Part shown: piece by piece, positions 57,035 to 64,000 of the stretch
Numbering within the stretch: the first letter of the stretch is position 1
Layout of the letters: every line of letters begins with the position of its first letter
Source: Ensifer oleiphilus
GTDB lineage: Bacteria > Pseudomonadota > Alphaproteobacteria > Rhizobiales > Rhizobiaceae
NCBI RefSeq assembly: GCF_013371465.1
Contig: NZ_JABWDU010000004.1
Location: 248,001-312,000, forward strand
Direction: 5' to 3'
DNA length: 64,000 nucleotides
The notes under the pieces: model-generated
Seen by the model: only the letters and a program-made list of their open reading frames with translations
The model's database searches: none
What the model was told of the DNA's origin: nothing
Made by a program: the position numbers and the translations under genes

Positions 57035-57056
57035 ATTTGCATAAGTCAATGCAAAT
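57035..57056. promoter_or_regulatory. Palindrome between sitA and mur (probable Mur-responsive site)
   Basis: ATTTGCAT and ATGCAAAT form a perfect 8-bp inverted repeat with a 6-base spacer (AAGTCA). Each half also lies in a larger TGCAAAT-N-ATTTGCA-like arrangement (57027-57041 and 57050-57064, imperfect), as expected for two adjacent Mur-binding sites. It is about 40 bases from the sitA start codon. Confidence 0.65.
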
Positions 57057-57113
57057 GAGAAGCATTCGCAACTGGCTATTTTCAAACTAACCGGCCTTGG
57101 CTAGTGTAGCGCC

Positions 57114-57542
57114 ATGAAACAGAACAAGAATCGCGTTGAAGAGCTGGAAGGCGTGCTTCGGGACGGCGGCGTGCGCGTGACGCGTCAGCGTGCGGCGATC
57201 CTGAAGATCCTCGCAACCGCCGAGGACCACCCGGATGCGAGCGAATTGCACCGCCGCGCCAAGGAACTGGATGCCACCGTGTCGCTGTCGACCGTCTACC
57301 GGACGCTATCGGCGCTGGAGCAACAGGGCGTCGTGCAGCGCCACGCCTTCGAAAGCGCCACCGCCCGTTTCGAGACGGCCGATGCGCCGCATCATGACCA
57401 CCTGATCGACATCGACACCGGCGCTGTCATCGAATTCCGCTCGGACAAGATCGAGCAACTGCAGGCGGAAATCGCCGCCGAACTCGGCTACGACCTGGTT
57501 CGCCATCGGCTCGAGCTTTATTGCCGCAAGCGCAAGGACTGA
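57114..57542 (+). CDS. mur: Fur-family manganese-responsive regulator (Mur)
   Basis: 142 residues. The winged helix (about 10-80) contains GGVRVTRQRAAILKILATAE and ATVSLSTVYRTLSALEQQGV, and the metal-site motif is APHHDHLIDIDTGAVIEF at 91-108. It lacks the paired C-x-x-C motifs of the structural zinc site of E. coli Fur; only one Cys remains (ELYCRKRKD). This is the pattern of rhizobial Mur, which represses sitABCD when Mn is sufficient. The divergence from sitA fits. The name fur is also used for this gene. Confidence 0.9.
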   Translation: MKQNKNRVEELEGVLRDGGVRVTRQRAAILKILATAEDHPDASELHRRAKELDATVSLSTVYRTLSALEQQGVVQRHAFESATARFETADAPHHDHLIDIDTGAVIEFRSDKIEQLQAEIAAELGYDLVRHRLELYCRKRKD

Positions 57543-57564
57543 GCCACATTGCTTCGTAACGTCG

Positions 57565-57604
57565 AAAAGGCGCAGCGGATGATCGCTGTGCCTTTTGTGT
57601 TTTA
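57565..57604 (+). terminator. Intrinsic terminator of the mur gene
   Basis: AAAAGGCGCAGCG and CGCTGTGCCTTTT form a 13-bp stem with one G-T wobble and a 6-base loop, followed by GTGTTTT. It begins 22 bases after the stop codon and lies before the convergent EamA gene. Confidence 0.85.
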
Positions 57605-57612
57605 GCTTAAGC

Positions 57613-58524
57613 CTAGCCGCGTTCGGCGATGGCGGCTCTCGTCCGGCGCGCCGGGATGGTCATGGCGGCGACGCCGATGACGACGCAGGCAAGGCCGATC
57701 CAGATCGTGTCCGACAGCCGTTCACCGAGGAAGAGAACGCCGATCGACACTCCGACGGGCACGCGCAGATAGGCCTGCGCCGTGGCGCCCACCGAGCCGA
57801 GCGTCTGGATCAGCCGGAAATAGATGGCGAAGGCGAGCGCCGTCGAGAACACGGAAAGGCAGACGAGCGCGATCACCGACTGGGCGGAAGGCGCGAGCGT
57901 CCATGGCTGGTCGATCACCAGGCTTGCCGGGATGAGAAGCACGGCGCCGGCAAGAAGCGAGCCCGCGGCGGGCACGATCGGGTCGAGGCCCCGGAAATTC
58001 TTTCCAAAAATAGCGGCACCCGCATAGCAGACCGTCGCGAACACCACGGCAAGCTGCGGCAGCAGTTGATCGCCGAGACCGCCAAAGGCTTCGACGCCGA
58101 TGATCAGGCTGATGCCGGCCATGCCGGCCACAACACCAACCAGCTTCCGTGCCGATGCGGCCTCGTGGCGGGTGATCAGCGCCGTCAGCAGGAAGGCGAA
58201 GATCGGGGTGGCGGCATTGAGGATCGAGGCGACACCGGCATCGATCGTCTGTTCGGCCCAGGCAATCAGGGTGAAGGGGACGACGCTGTTGAGGCAGGCC
58301 TGGAACAGGAAGCGTTTCCATGTGGCCGCATCGCGGGGCAGCTTGATGCCACGACAGCGCAGGACGGCGAGCAGAATGGTGCCGGCAATCAGCGTGCGGG
58401 CCGCGATCAGCGTCACCGGCGGGATGGTTTCGACGCCGATCTTGATGAAGGTGTAGGACGCACCCCACAGCGTTGCGAGCAAGGCGAGCAGCAGAAACTC
58501 GAGGGGGAGATTGGTCTTGGCCAT
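57613..58524 (-). CDS. EamA/DMT-family transporter
   Basis: 303 residues with ten predicted membrane helices in two EamA repeats. The first repeat includes LLLALLATLWGASYTFIKIG and the motif EQTIDAGVASILNAATPIFA. The second has SVGATAQAYLRVPVGVSIGV followed by LFLGERLSD, the conserved E-R of the family. Substrates of this group are diverse metabolites and not predictable. It lies between the mur gene and the NCS2 permease, and its upstream gap to the NCS2 hairpin is about 115 bases. Confidence 0.9.
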   Translation of the reverse strand: MAKTNLPLEFLLLALLATLWGASYTFIKIGVETIPPVTLIAARTLIAGTILLAVLRCRGIKLPRDAATWKRFLFQACLNSVVPFTLIAWAEQTIDAGVASILNAATPIFAFLLTALITRHEAASARKLVGVVAGMAGISLIIGVEAFGGLGDQLLPQLAVVFATVCYAGAAIFGKNFRGLDPIVPAAGSLLAGAVLLIPASLVIDQPWTLAPSAQSVIALVCLSVFSTALAFAIYFRLIQTLGSVGATAQAYLRVPVGVSIGVLFLGERLSDTIWIGLACVVIGVAAMTIPARRTRAAIAERG

Positions 58525-58637
58525 GGTGGTCGGATCCTTCGGTGCGTTTTCGTTGCCCCCTTTCTAGGGTGCCGCCACACGCCGATGCTTCGCCCGCGAT
58601 CGAAGTGTCGAAGTTTTTCGGACGCCAGAACGGCAAA

Positions 58638-58665
58638 GCCCCGGCCTCCTTGCGAAGGCCGGGGC
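58638..58665 (-). terminator. Terminator-like hairpin of the NCS2 permease gene
   Basis: On the minus strand GCCCCGGCCT pairs with AGGCCGGGGC around an 8-base loop and is followed by TTTGCCGTT. It starts 20 bases after the stop codon at 58685. Confidence 0.7.
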
Positions 58666-58684
58666 GTGATGGTCTTGAGCCGGC

Positions 58685-60169
58685 TCAGTGGCTGTCGGCG
58701 AGCTTTGCCGCGTTGATCGAGGCGGAGCGCTCGACGTGCAGGCCGTTGAAGAAGGCGTTGAGCACGACCGCCGAGATCGAGGCGAGCACGATGCCCGATT
58801 CGATGATCGGGTGGATCGCATGCGGCATCCACATCAGGAAGTTTGGCGCGATCAGCGGGATCAGGCCGAAGCCGACCGAGACGGCAACGACGAACAGGTT
58901 GTTGCGCGACGACTTGAAATCGACCGTCGACAGGATGCGCACGCCGGTGGCCGCCACCATGCCGAACATGACGAGGCCGGCGCCGCCGAGCACGAAGGTC
59001 GGAACGGCCTCTACCAGCGCGCCCATCTTCGGGATCAGGCCGAGCACGATCATGATCGCGCCGCCCATGACGCAGACATAGCGGCTCTTGACGCCGGTGA
59101 CGCCGACGAGACCGACATTCTGCGAGAAGCTGGTGTAGGGGAAGGTGTTGAAAAGGCCGCCGATCATCGTGCCGATGCCGTCGACGCGAAGGCCGGCGGT
59201 CAGCTGCTGTTGCGAGACTTCCCTGTTGGTGATCTCGCCGAGCGCCAGGAACATGCCTGTCGATTCGATCATCACCACGATCATCACCAGCGACATGGTG
59301 GCGATCAGCACCGGATCGAAGATCGGCATGCCGAAGCGCAAGGGGGTAACGACGGCAAACCAGCCGGCATCCGCCACCCGGTCGAAATGCATCATGCCGA
59401 GGCCGGCGGCAAAGACGCAGCCGATGACGATACCAGTCAGCACCGCAATGTTGCTGATCAGCCCGCGGCCGAAACGCGCGACGACGAGGATGGAGATCAG
59501 CACGAAGGCGGCGAGCCCCACATGGCTTGGCTCGGCATAGATGGGGTTGGGGACCGTGGCGCCGAGCACGACGCCATCGGGAACGGCGGGGCCACCTGTG
59601 GTCGCGAGCTTCTTCAACTCGGCCAGCCATTCGGCGTGGGCCGGATCGACCACCTTCGGCGCTGTCGGGCCGAAGGGGTTGCCGAAGATCCAGTTGACGC
59701 CGACGCGCATCAAGGTCACGCCGATCACCAGAATGATGGTGCCGGTGACGATCGGCGGGAAGAAGCGGAGCAGGCGCCCCATGATCGGGGCGAGCAGCAG
59801 GGCCACCAAGCCGGCGCCGATGATGGCGCCGAAGATCAGCCGTGCGCCTTCGTGGCCGGGCGTCATCGTCGCCATCGACACCATCGGCCCAACGGAGGCG
59901 AAGGTCACGCCCATCATTACGGGAAGGCGGATGCCGACGCTGCGGGTGATGCCGAGCGACTGGATGATGGTGACGAGACCGCAGACGAAAAGATCGGCGG
60001 AAATCAGGAACGCGACATCCTGAGGGCTGAGCTGCAACGCCCGGCCCACGATGAGCGGAACCGCGACGGCGCCGCCATACATGACAAGAACATGCTGGAT
60101 CCCAAGGGTCGCTAGCTTGCCGACAGGCAGCTTCTCGTCCACCGGGTGTATGCTGGATGCGTCGCTCAT
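58685..60169 (-). CDS. NCS2-family purine (xanthine/uric acid) permease
   Basis: 494 residues, about 14 membrane helices. It is a nucleobase-cation symporter of the NCS2/NAT family. The signature QNVGLVGVTGVKSRYVCVMG contains the QNxGxxxxT-x-x-x-SR motif that lines the substrate site; SIGMFLALGEITNREVS-like text is seen as MIESTGMFLALGEITNREVS. The family splits into uracil and purine branches; the Gln-Asn signature favours the uric acid/xanthine branch. The start at 60169 has GGGAGGAG upstream. A reading frame running further upstream is not part of the gene. Confidence 0.9.
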   Translation of the reverse strand: MSDASSIHPVDEKLPVGKLATLGIQHVLVMYGGAVAVPLIVGRALQLSPQDVAFLISADLFVCGLVTIIQSLGITRSVGIRLPVMMGVTFASVGPMVSMATMTPGHEGARLIFGAIIGAGLVALLLAPIMGRLLRFFPPIVTGTIILVIGVTLMRVGVNWIFGNPFGPTAPKVVDPAHAEWLAELKKLATTGGPAVPDGVVLGATVPNPIYAEPSHVGLAAFVLISILVVARFGRGLISNIAVLTGIVIGCVFAAGLGMMHFDRVADAGWFAVVTPLRFGMPIFDPVLIATMSLVMIVVMIESTGMFLALGEITNREVSQQQLTAGLRVDGIGTMIGGLFNTFPYTSFSQNVGLVGVTGVKSRYVCVMGGAIMIVLGLIPKMGALVEAVPTFVLGGAGLVMFGMVAATGVRILSTVDFKSSRNNLFVVAVSVGFGLIPLIAPNFLMWMPHAIHPIIESGIVLASISAVVLNAFFNGLHVERSASINAAKLADSH

Positions 60170-60464
60170 GGTTACTCCTCCCATCACGTCGACCAGTCCG
60201 CTTCCCCGTCCTCCAACAGGGATCCCCCGTCTCTCGACAGGGGAATGCCATCTTTGGTGTCGGGACAGAATGCCGCAAGCACAACCCAGGAGTAAACACT
60301 TTCGGGAATCCGAGGGTAATGGGTGTCGACAATGGGAAATACCGGACCGCAATAGTGGCGGAAAACGGCAAAACAGATGCAACGTTGCCGCAATGAAGCG
60401 CAGGCAATCTCCAACGGCATCAAGGCGAGCACTCGCCTCCGGGTTGTCCAAGGGATTGCTGTTT

Positions 60465-60926
60465 ATGAAATCATCGTCGCCTGCTGGCACGTTTCGCCGA
60501 TTGGTCGGCGCAATGATTGCGATTGTTGTCGTTCTATGGCCGTTTGCTGCCAACGCCGAGACCGAGGAGTTCCCTGGGCAGTGGCGGCAGATGGGGTCGA
60601 ACGTCGGCACATGCGACAGCTGCTGGCTGGCAATCAAGCAGCACGGGCCGATCCTGAAAGTGTCTTCCAGCAGCGGCTGGTTCGCCTTTGCCCATGCGGA
60701 CCTGAAGACCCGCACCGGGACCGCGAACGGCATCGGCCGCTGGAGCGAGAAGGCCCGCGGCCACTATGGCGGCAAGCCGTTCGACGTCCGCTTCGTCATC
60801 GTCGACAAGCAGCTTTACCTCGACATGGTCGTGCTGATGGATGACGGCACGAAACAGGCGATCCGGGCGATTTTCGACAAGGACCGACCGGGCAAGACCG
60901 CGCGCCGGGTATTGGCGAAATCGTAG
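60465..60926 (+). CDS. Small secreted protein, DUF2147-like
   Basis: 153 residues from the ATG at 60465. The signal peptide MKSSSPAGTFRRLVGAMIAI continues to PFAANAETEE with a likely cut after ANA. The mature domain starts FPGQWRQMGSNVGTCDSCWL with a CDSC pair, and includes ARGHYGGKPFDVRFVIVDKQ. It is predicted to be beta-rich. The family is not certain; the small lipocalin-like DUF2147 or calycin-type proteins are the nearest suggestion. An earlier in-frame ATG (60393) gives a charged extension before the signal and is less likely. It diverges from the NCS2 gene. Confidence 0.7.
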   Translation: MKSSSPAGTFRRLVGAMIAIVVVLWPFAANAETEEFPGQWRQMGSNVGTCDSCWLAIKQHGPILKVSSSSGWFAFAHADLKTRTGTANGIGRWSEKARGHYGGKPFDVRFVIVDKQLYLDMVVLMDDGTKQAIRAIFDKDRPGKTARRVLAKS

Positions 60927-60941
60927 GGCCGATGTTTCCTG

Positions 60942-61853
60942 CTAGATTGGGTTCGATGAGCCGCCATTTGCCGGGAAGAGATTGGCGGCCATGAAGTCGA
61001 CGAAAACGCGCAGTTTCGGCGCGAGATGCCGGCTCGAGGGCCAGAGGATCCGGTAGGTGCCGCAACGGCGCAGCTGGTTTTCGAGAACCGGTACAAGTGT
61101 CCGCTCTCGCAGCTGTCGCCTGACCGTGAAATCCGGAAGGCAGGCGATGCCGAGCCCCTCCTCGGCCATGTGGATCAGCGGCTCCAGCGCATTTGAGACG
61201 GCTGTTACCGGCAGATCGACCGTGAGTGCAACGTCATCCTTCACCAACGGCCAGGGTTCGAGCTTGCCTGTCGAAGGAAAGCGGTGATGCAGGCAATAAT
61301 GGCGTTCAAGATCCGCCGGCGTCTCCGGCACGCCGTGTTGCTCGAAATAGGCGGGTGAAGCAACCAGGTAGGGGTGGAACGTACCGAGTTGGCGCGTCAT
61401 CAGCCTTGAATCGCCGAGCTGGCCGCTGCGGATCACGGCATCGAAGCCCTCCTCGATGACGTCTACCATGCGGTCGGAGAAATCGAGATCGATCTCGACC
61501 TGCGGATAGGCGCGCATGAAGGCGGCAAGCGTCGGCATCAGCAGCATACCGGCCATCGGCAGGCTGACGCGCAGCTTGCCGCGCGGCGCCTCCTGGCTCT
61601 GCACCAGCTCGGCCTCGGCCGCTTCGATCTCGCAAAAGATCCGCCGGCAGCGTTCGAGAAACAGTGTGCCCTCCGGCGTCAGCGTGACGCTGCGGGTGCT
61701 GCGATGAAAGAGGCGAACGCTCAAGCGCTCCTCCAGACGTGCAATCGCCTTGCCGACGGCGGAGGGGGAAACGCCGAGCTGGGCTGCAGCCTCGGTAAAG
61801 CTGCGGGCGTCTGCCGCCTGCACGAATGCATTGAGTGCCCCAAGGCTGTCCAT
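60942..61853 (-). CDS. LysR-family transcriptional regulator
   Basis: 303 residues from the ATG at 61853, preceded by GAGGACGGAAA; a longer frame upstream is not conserved. The helix-turn-helix is in LNAFVQAADARSFTEAAAQL and GVSPSAVGKAIARLEERLSV, and RLFHRSTRSVTLTPEGTLF is the wing. The effector domain includes DFSDRMVDVIEEGFDAVIRS and GIACLPDFTVRRQLRERTLV. It diverges from an ABM-fold gene with about 160 bases between the starts and is the likely regulator. The effector is unknown. Confidence 0.93.
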   Translation of the reverse strand: MDSLGALNAFVQAADARSFTEAAAQLGVSPSAVGKAIARLEERLSVRLFHRSTRSVTLTPEGTLFLERCRRIFCEIEAAEAELVQSQEAPRGKLRVSLPMAGMLLMPTLAAFMRAYPQVEIDLDFSDRMVDVIEEGFDAVIRSGQLGDSRLMTRQLGTFHPYLVASPAYFEQHGVPETPADLERHYCLHHRFPSTGKLEPWPLVKDDVALTVDLPVTAVSNALEPLIHMAEEGLGIACLPDFTVRRQLRERTLVPVLENQLRRCGTYRILWPSSRHLAPKLRVFVDFMAANLFPANGGSSNPI

Positions 61854-62011
61854 TTTCCGTCCTCGTCCGTCTCGCGCGATTGTGGATGTTTTTGTCCGAT
61901 ATCTTCGGAGCTGTAGCGCATTTTTCTCTGATTGGAAGCTCGTCATAGTCCGCCTGGCCGAGGCAGCGCGTTCGCCGCGCGACAACTCCGTCGGCGAAAG
62001 AAGGAGAAAAC

Positions 62012-62377
62012 ATGCAGCAGGCACCTTTGGCCGGTTTCCATCGGGATCCGGAGCCCACCGTCTTCATCGTCAATGTCATCCACGCGCACCAGGGCAAACA
62101 GGAAGAGGCGTTTCGCCTGATCCAGGACGTGGTCAACTATGTCGCCGAGCGCAAGGAGGGCTTTCTCTGGAGCAATCTTGCGAAGAGCACCGATGGCAAG
62201 ACGGTGGTCAATATCGAAGCGATAGCCGGCGAAGGAAATGTCGAGGAGTTCTTCACCGACGCGGTCTTCCTTGAAAAATTCAGGGCGCTGGATGCGGTCT
62301 CGACCTGCGAGTTCCACACCTATCGCGTCGATGATCTGGTGCTGCCCAAGCGTGCAGCACTCGCGGCATCGGCCTAG
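62012..62377 (+). CDS. Antibiotic-biosynthesis-monooxygenase (ABM)-fold protein
   Basis: 121 residues, one ferredoxin-like ABM domain. The core is EPTVFIVNVIHAHQGKQEEA (strand 1), FRLIQDVVNYVAERKEGFLW, then NLAKSTDGKTVVNIEAIAGE, with a C-terminal strand STCEFHTYRVDDLV. Relatives act as quinol or heme monooxygenases, or as unknown stress proteins; the substrate is not known. The AAGGAG-type ribosome binding site (GAAGGAGAAAAC) is directly before the ATG. It is divergent from the LysR gene. Confidence 0.85.
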   Translation: MQQAPLAGFHRDPEPTVFIVNVIHAHQGKQEEAFRLIQDVVNYVAERKEGFLWSNLAKSTDGKTVVNIEAIAGEGNVEEFFTDAVFLEKFRALDAVSTCEFHTYRVDDLVLPKRAALAASA

Positions 62378-62487
62378 GCCAGATCGCCGCCCGCCTTCGG
62401 CCGGCGGCGAACGCCTTGCGCGCGCATCCTTTCCGCCATTGCCCTTGAGACCGACATTCCGTCGGGTGAGACCGAGAGATAGATTCC

Positions 62488-63702
62488 ATGCAACCCAACG
62501 ACTGCGCGCTTTCACCTCCGCAGGATACATTATCCATGCCGGCCTCCGGCACTCGGCTGCCGTTATCTGCGCTGCTGGCACTTGCAAGCGCCGGGTTCAT
62601 CACCATCCTCACCGAGGCGCTGCCGGCGGGGCTGCTCTCGCAGATCAGCGCCGACCTCGGCGTTTCGCAGTCGCTGGCCGGGCAGATGGTGACGGCCTAT
62701 GCGATCGGTTCACTCGTTGCCGCTATCCCGCTCGTGGCGCTGACGAGGACCTGGCGTCGGCGGCCGCTGCTGGTTGCGGCAATCGCCGGGTTTGCCATCG
62801 TCAACACGATCACCGCGCTTTCGAAAGACTATGCGCTGATCATGGCGGCGCGCTTCCTTGCCGGTGTCTTTGCCGGGTTGCTCTGGGCGCTCGCAGCCGG
62901 CTACGCCAGCCGCATGGTGGCGCCGCAACATCAAGGACGGGCGATTGCCATTGCCATGCTCGGCGCACCGGTGGCGCTGTCGGTCGGCATTCCCGCCGGA
63001 ACGCTGCTCGGCGCCGTGACCGGCTGGCGCCTGACCTTCGGCCTCCTCAGCATCGCGACACTTCTGCTGATCGGCTGGATCCTGCGGGCGCTGCCCGACT
63101 TTCCCGGGCAGCGCACCGAGCGACGCCTGGCGCTTTCGTCGGTTTTCCGGCTACCTGGGATCCGACCGGTCCTGTTCGTGATGTTCGCCGTCGTTCTCGC
63201 CCACAATGCGCTCTACACCTATATCGTGCCGTTCCTGCAGCCGTCAGGTCTGGATGCGGCAGCTGACAGAGTGCTGCTTGTCTTCGGCCTCTCTTCGCTG
63301 GCCGTCATTCCGGTCACTGGGGCCTTGGTCGACCGGCATCTGCGCCTGATGGTGCTCGCGACCACGGCGCTGTTTGCAGCCGCATCGCTGCTGCTTGCGG
63401 CCTTCGGGGGCGTACCGGCGGCGATCTATCTCGGCGTCGTCGCCTGGGGTGTGGCCTTCGGTGGTGCGCCGACATTGTTCCAGACCGCGTCTGCAAAGGC
63501 GGCGGGCGGGGAAGCGGATGCGGCGCAGTCGATGATCGTCACCGCCTGGAATGCAGCAATGGCCGGCGGCGGCTTGGCGGGCGGACTGTTGCTCGAGAGT
63601 GCCGGCGCGGCGATACTTCCCGTCGTCGTGCTGGCAATCCTGCTCCCGGCCTTGGTCGTGGCCTTGCTTGGGCGGCAAGGATTTCCTCCGCGCTCGCGCT
63701 GA
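62488..63702 (+). CDS. Major facilitator superfamily transporter (AraJ/sugar-efflux-like)
   Basis: 404 residues, twelve membrane helices. The first helix region has GFITILTEALPAGLLSQISA, typical of the AraJ and sugar-efflux type of drug:H+ antiporters, and GYASRMVAPQHQGRAIAIAM carries the antiporter motif of helix 5. The N-terminal ~18 residues (MQPNDCALSPPQDTLSMPAS) are a non-conserved leader, and Met17 could be the real start. The substrate is unknown. It follows the ABM gene by about 110 bases on the same strand. Confidence 0.88.
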   Translation: MQPNDCALSPPQDTLSMPASGTRLPLSALLALASAGFITILTEALPAGLLSQISADLGVSQSLAGQMVTAYAIGSLVAAIPLVALTRTWRRRPLLVAAIAGFAIVNTITALSKDYALIMAARFLAGVFAGLLWALAAGYASRMVAPQHQGRAIAIAMLGAPVALSVGIPAGTLLGAVTGWRLTFGLLSIATLLLIGWILRALPDFPGQRTERRLALSSVFRLPGIRPVLFVMFAVVLAHNALYTYIVPFLQPSGLDAAADRVLLVFGLSSLAVIPVTGALVDRHLRLMVLATTALFAAASLLLAAFGGVPAAIYLGVVAWGVAFGGAPTLFQTASAKAAGGEADAAQSMIVTAWNAAMAGGGLAGGLLLESAGAAILPVVVLAILLPALVVALLGRQGFPPRSR

Positions 63703-63717
63703 CGATCTGCAGGCATG

Positions 63718-63746
63718 AAAAAACCGGGGCCGTTGCCGACCCCGGT
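63718..63746 (-). terminator. Intrinsic terminator of the gene at the right edge
   Basis: On the minus strand ACCGGGG pairs with CCCCGGT around a 10-base loop and is followed by TTTTTT. It lies about 60 bases past the stop of the minus-strand gene at 63806 and about 15 bases past the convergent MFS stop. Confidence 0.85.
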
Positions 63747-63764
63747 GCCGCATCTCCTGATCTT

Positions 63765-63790
63765 CGGCCGCCCGTTTGCACGGGCGGCCG
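63765..63790 (-). other. GC-rich perfect hairpin just downstream of the edge gene
   Basis: CGGCCGCCCG and CGGGCGGCCG form a perfect 10-bp stem with a TTTGCA-type loop, 16 bases after the stop of the minus-strand gene. With no T run it is probably a 3'-end stabiliser upstream of the terminator at 63718-63746. Confidence 0.55.
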
Positions 63791-63805
63791 CCGTCCTCGG
63801 AGTTG

Positions 63806-64000
63806 TTACTTCTGCCAGCTCTTGACCAGTTCGTCGTAATTGACGGTCATCGGCTTTTCTTTTTCGTTCTCGATCTTCAGCTGCGGAGCGAGGTTGCCCT
63901 TGGAAACGGCATCCTTGTTCCAATATTCGAGGTCGTGTTCCTCGGCGAGCTTCGGACCGATTTCGCCCTGGATGCCGGCGCGTTCGAGGCGCTGAAGCAC
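63806..64000 (-). CDS. C-terminal fragment of an unrecognised protein (cut by window edge)
   Basis: 64 or more residues are visible; the N-terminal part lies beyond the right edge. The fragment reads as an amphipathic, Lys/Glu-rich tail with LEYWNKDAVSKGNLAPQLKI and ends VNYDELVKSWQK. It is clearly coding (proper stop followed by a hairpin and an intrinsic terminator), but the tail alone does not identify a family. An extracellular solute-binding protein is conceivable, but this is not supported by a motif. It converges on the MFS gene. Confidence 0.6.
   Translation of the reverse strand: MLQRLERAGIQGEIGPKLAEEHDLEYWNKDAVSKGNLAPQLKIENEKEKPMTVNYDELVKSWQK

Overview
The window is a high-GC, densely coded bacterial chromosome segment that reads as core genome of a Rhizobiaceae alphaproteobacterium, most likely Sinorhizobium/Ensifer. 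The reasons are the hemC-hemD-mitofilin-hemY block, the mdh-sucCDAB-lpdA order, an atpHAGDC operon that lacks the F0 genes, an Omp19-like lipoprotein, and a sitABCD operon divergent from a Fur-family Mur regulator. I see no rRNA, tRNA, CRISPR array, prophage or insertion sequence. Species assignment is inference; a database comparison would settle it.

Layout. 1-3.7 kb (minus strand): tetrapyrrole synthesis (hemC, hemD), a bacterial Mic60/mitofilin homologue, and hemY, which is cut by the left edge. 3.8-7.4 kb (plus): tsaD and gpsA, then a YciI protein, an EVE-domain protein and a methyltransferase. 7.5-8.1 kb (minus): a small secreted basic protein. 8.4-26.1 kb (plus): the TCA block sdhCDAB, an Omp19-like lipoprotein, zapE, mdh, sucC, sucD, sucA, sucB, five small accessory genes, and lpdA. 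Together these encode succinate dehydrogenase, malate dehydrogenase, succinyl-CoA synthetase and the complete 2-oxoglutarate dehydrogenase complex. 26.2-28.7 kb: a DUF2867 gene, then a TetR repressor divergent from an MFS transporter with three tandem operator-like sites between them. 28.7-36.7 kb: TraB/GumN protein, xerC, a lysophospholipid acyltransferase, an orphan SMC/RecF-like ATPase, fructose-6-phosphate aldolase, priA and a small membrane protein. 37.0-42.1 kb: the F1 ATP synthase operon atpHAGDC.

42.3-53.4 kb looks more accessory. It holds a bifunctional mannose-1-phosphate guanylyltransferase, a probable L-lysine 6-dehydrogenase with a divergent Lrp regulator, and a LysR regulator divergent from an alcohol dehydrogenase / aldehyde dehydrogenase / enolase-superfamily operon. 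It also holds an aminoglycoside-phosphotransferase-fold kinase and a stand-alone atpB (F0 subunit a) with no other F0 gene beside it. 53.4-57.5 kb: the Mn/Fe importer sitABCD and its Mur regulator. 57.6-63.7 kb: EamA transporter, NCS2 purine permease, small secreted protein, LysR regulator divergent from an ABM-fold protein, and an MFS transporter. The right edge carries only the C-terminus of an unrecognised gene.

The observations most worth following up are: (1) a perfect 17-bp inverted repeat ending one base before the sucC ATG, which buries its ribosome binding site; (2) the orphan atpB with an altered version of its most conserved motif; (3) the triple TetR operator array; (4) a 24-bp palindrome upstream of mdh; (5) a terminator-like hairpin between atpD and atpC. 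No wholly new multi-gene system could be demonstrated from sequence alone.
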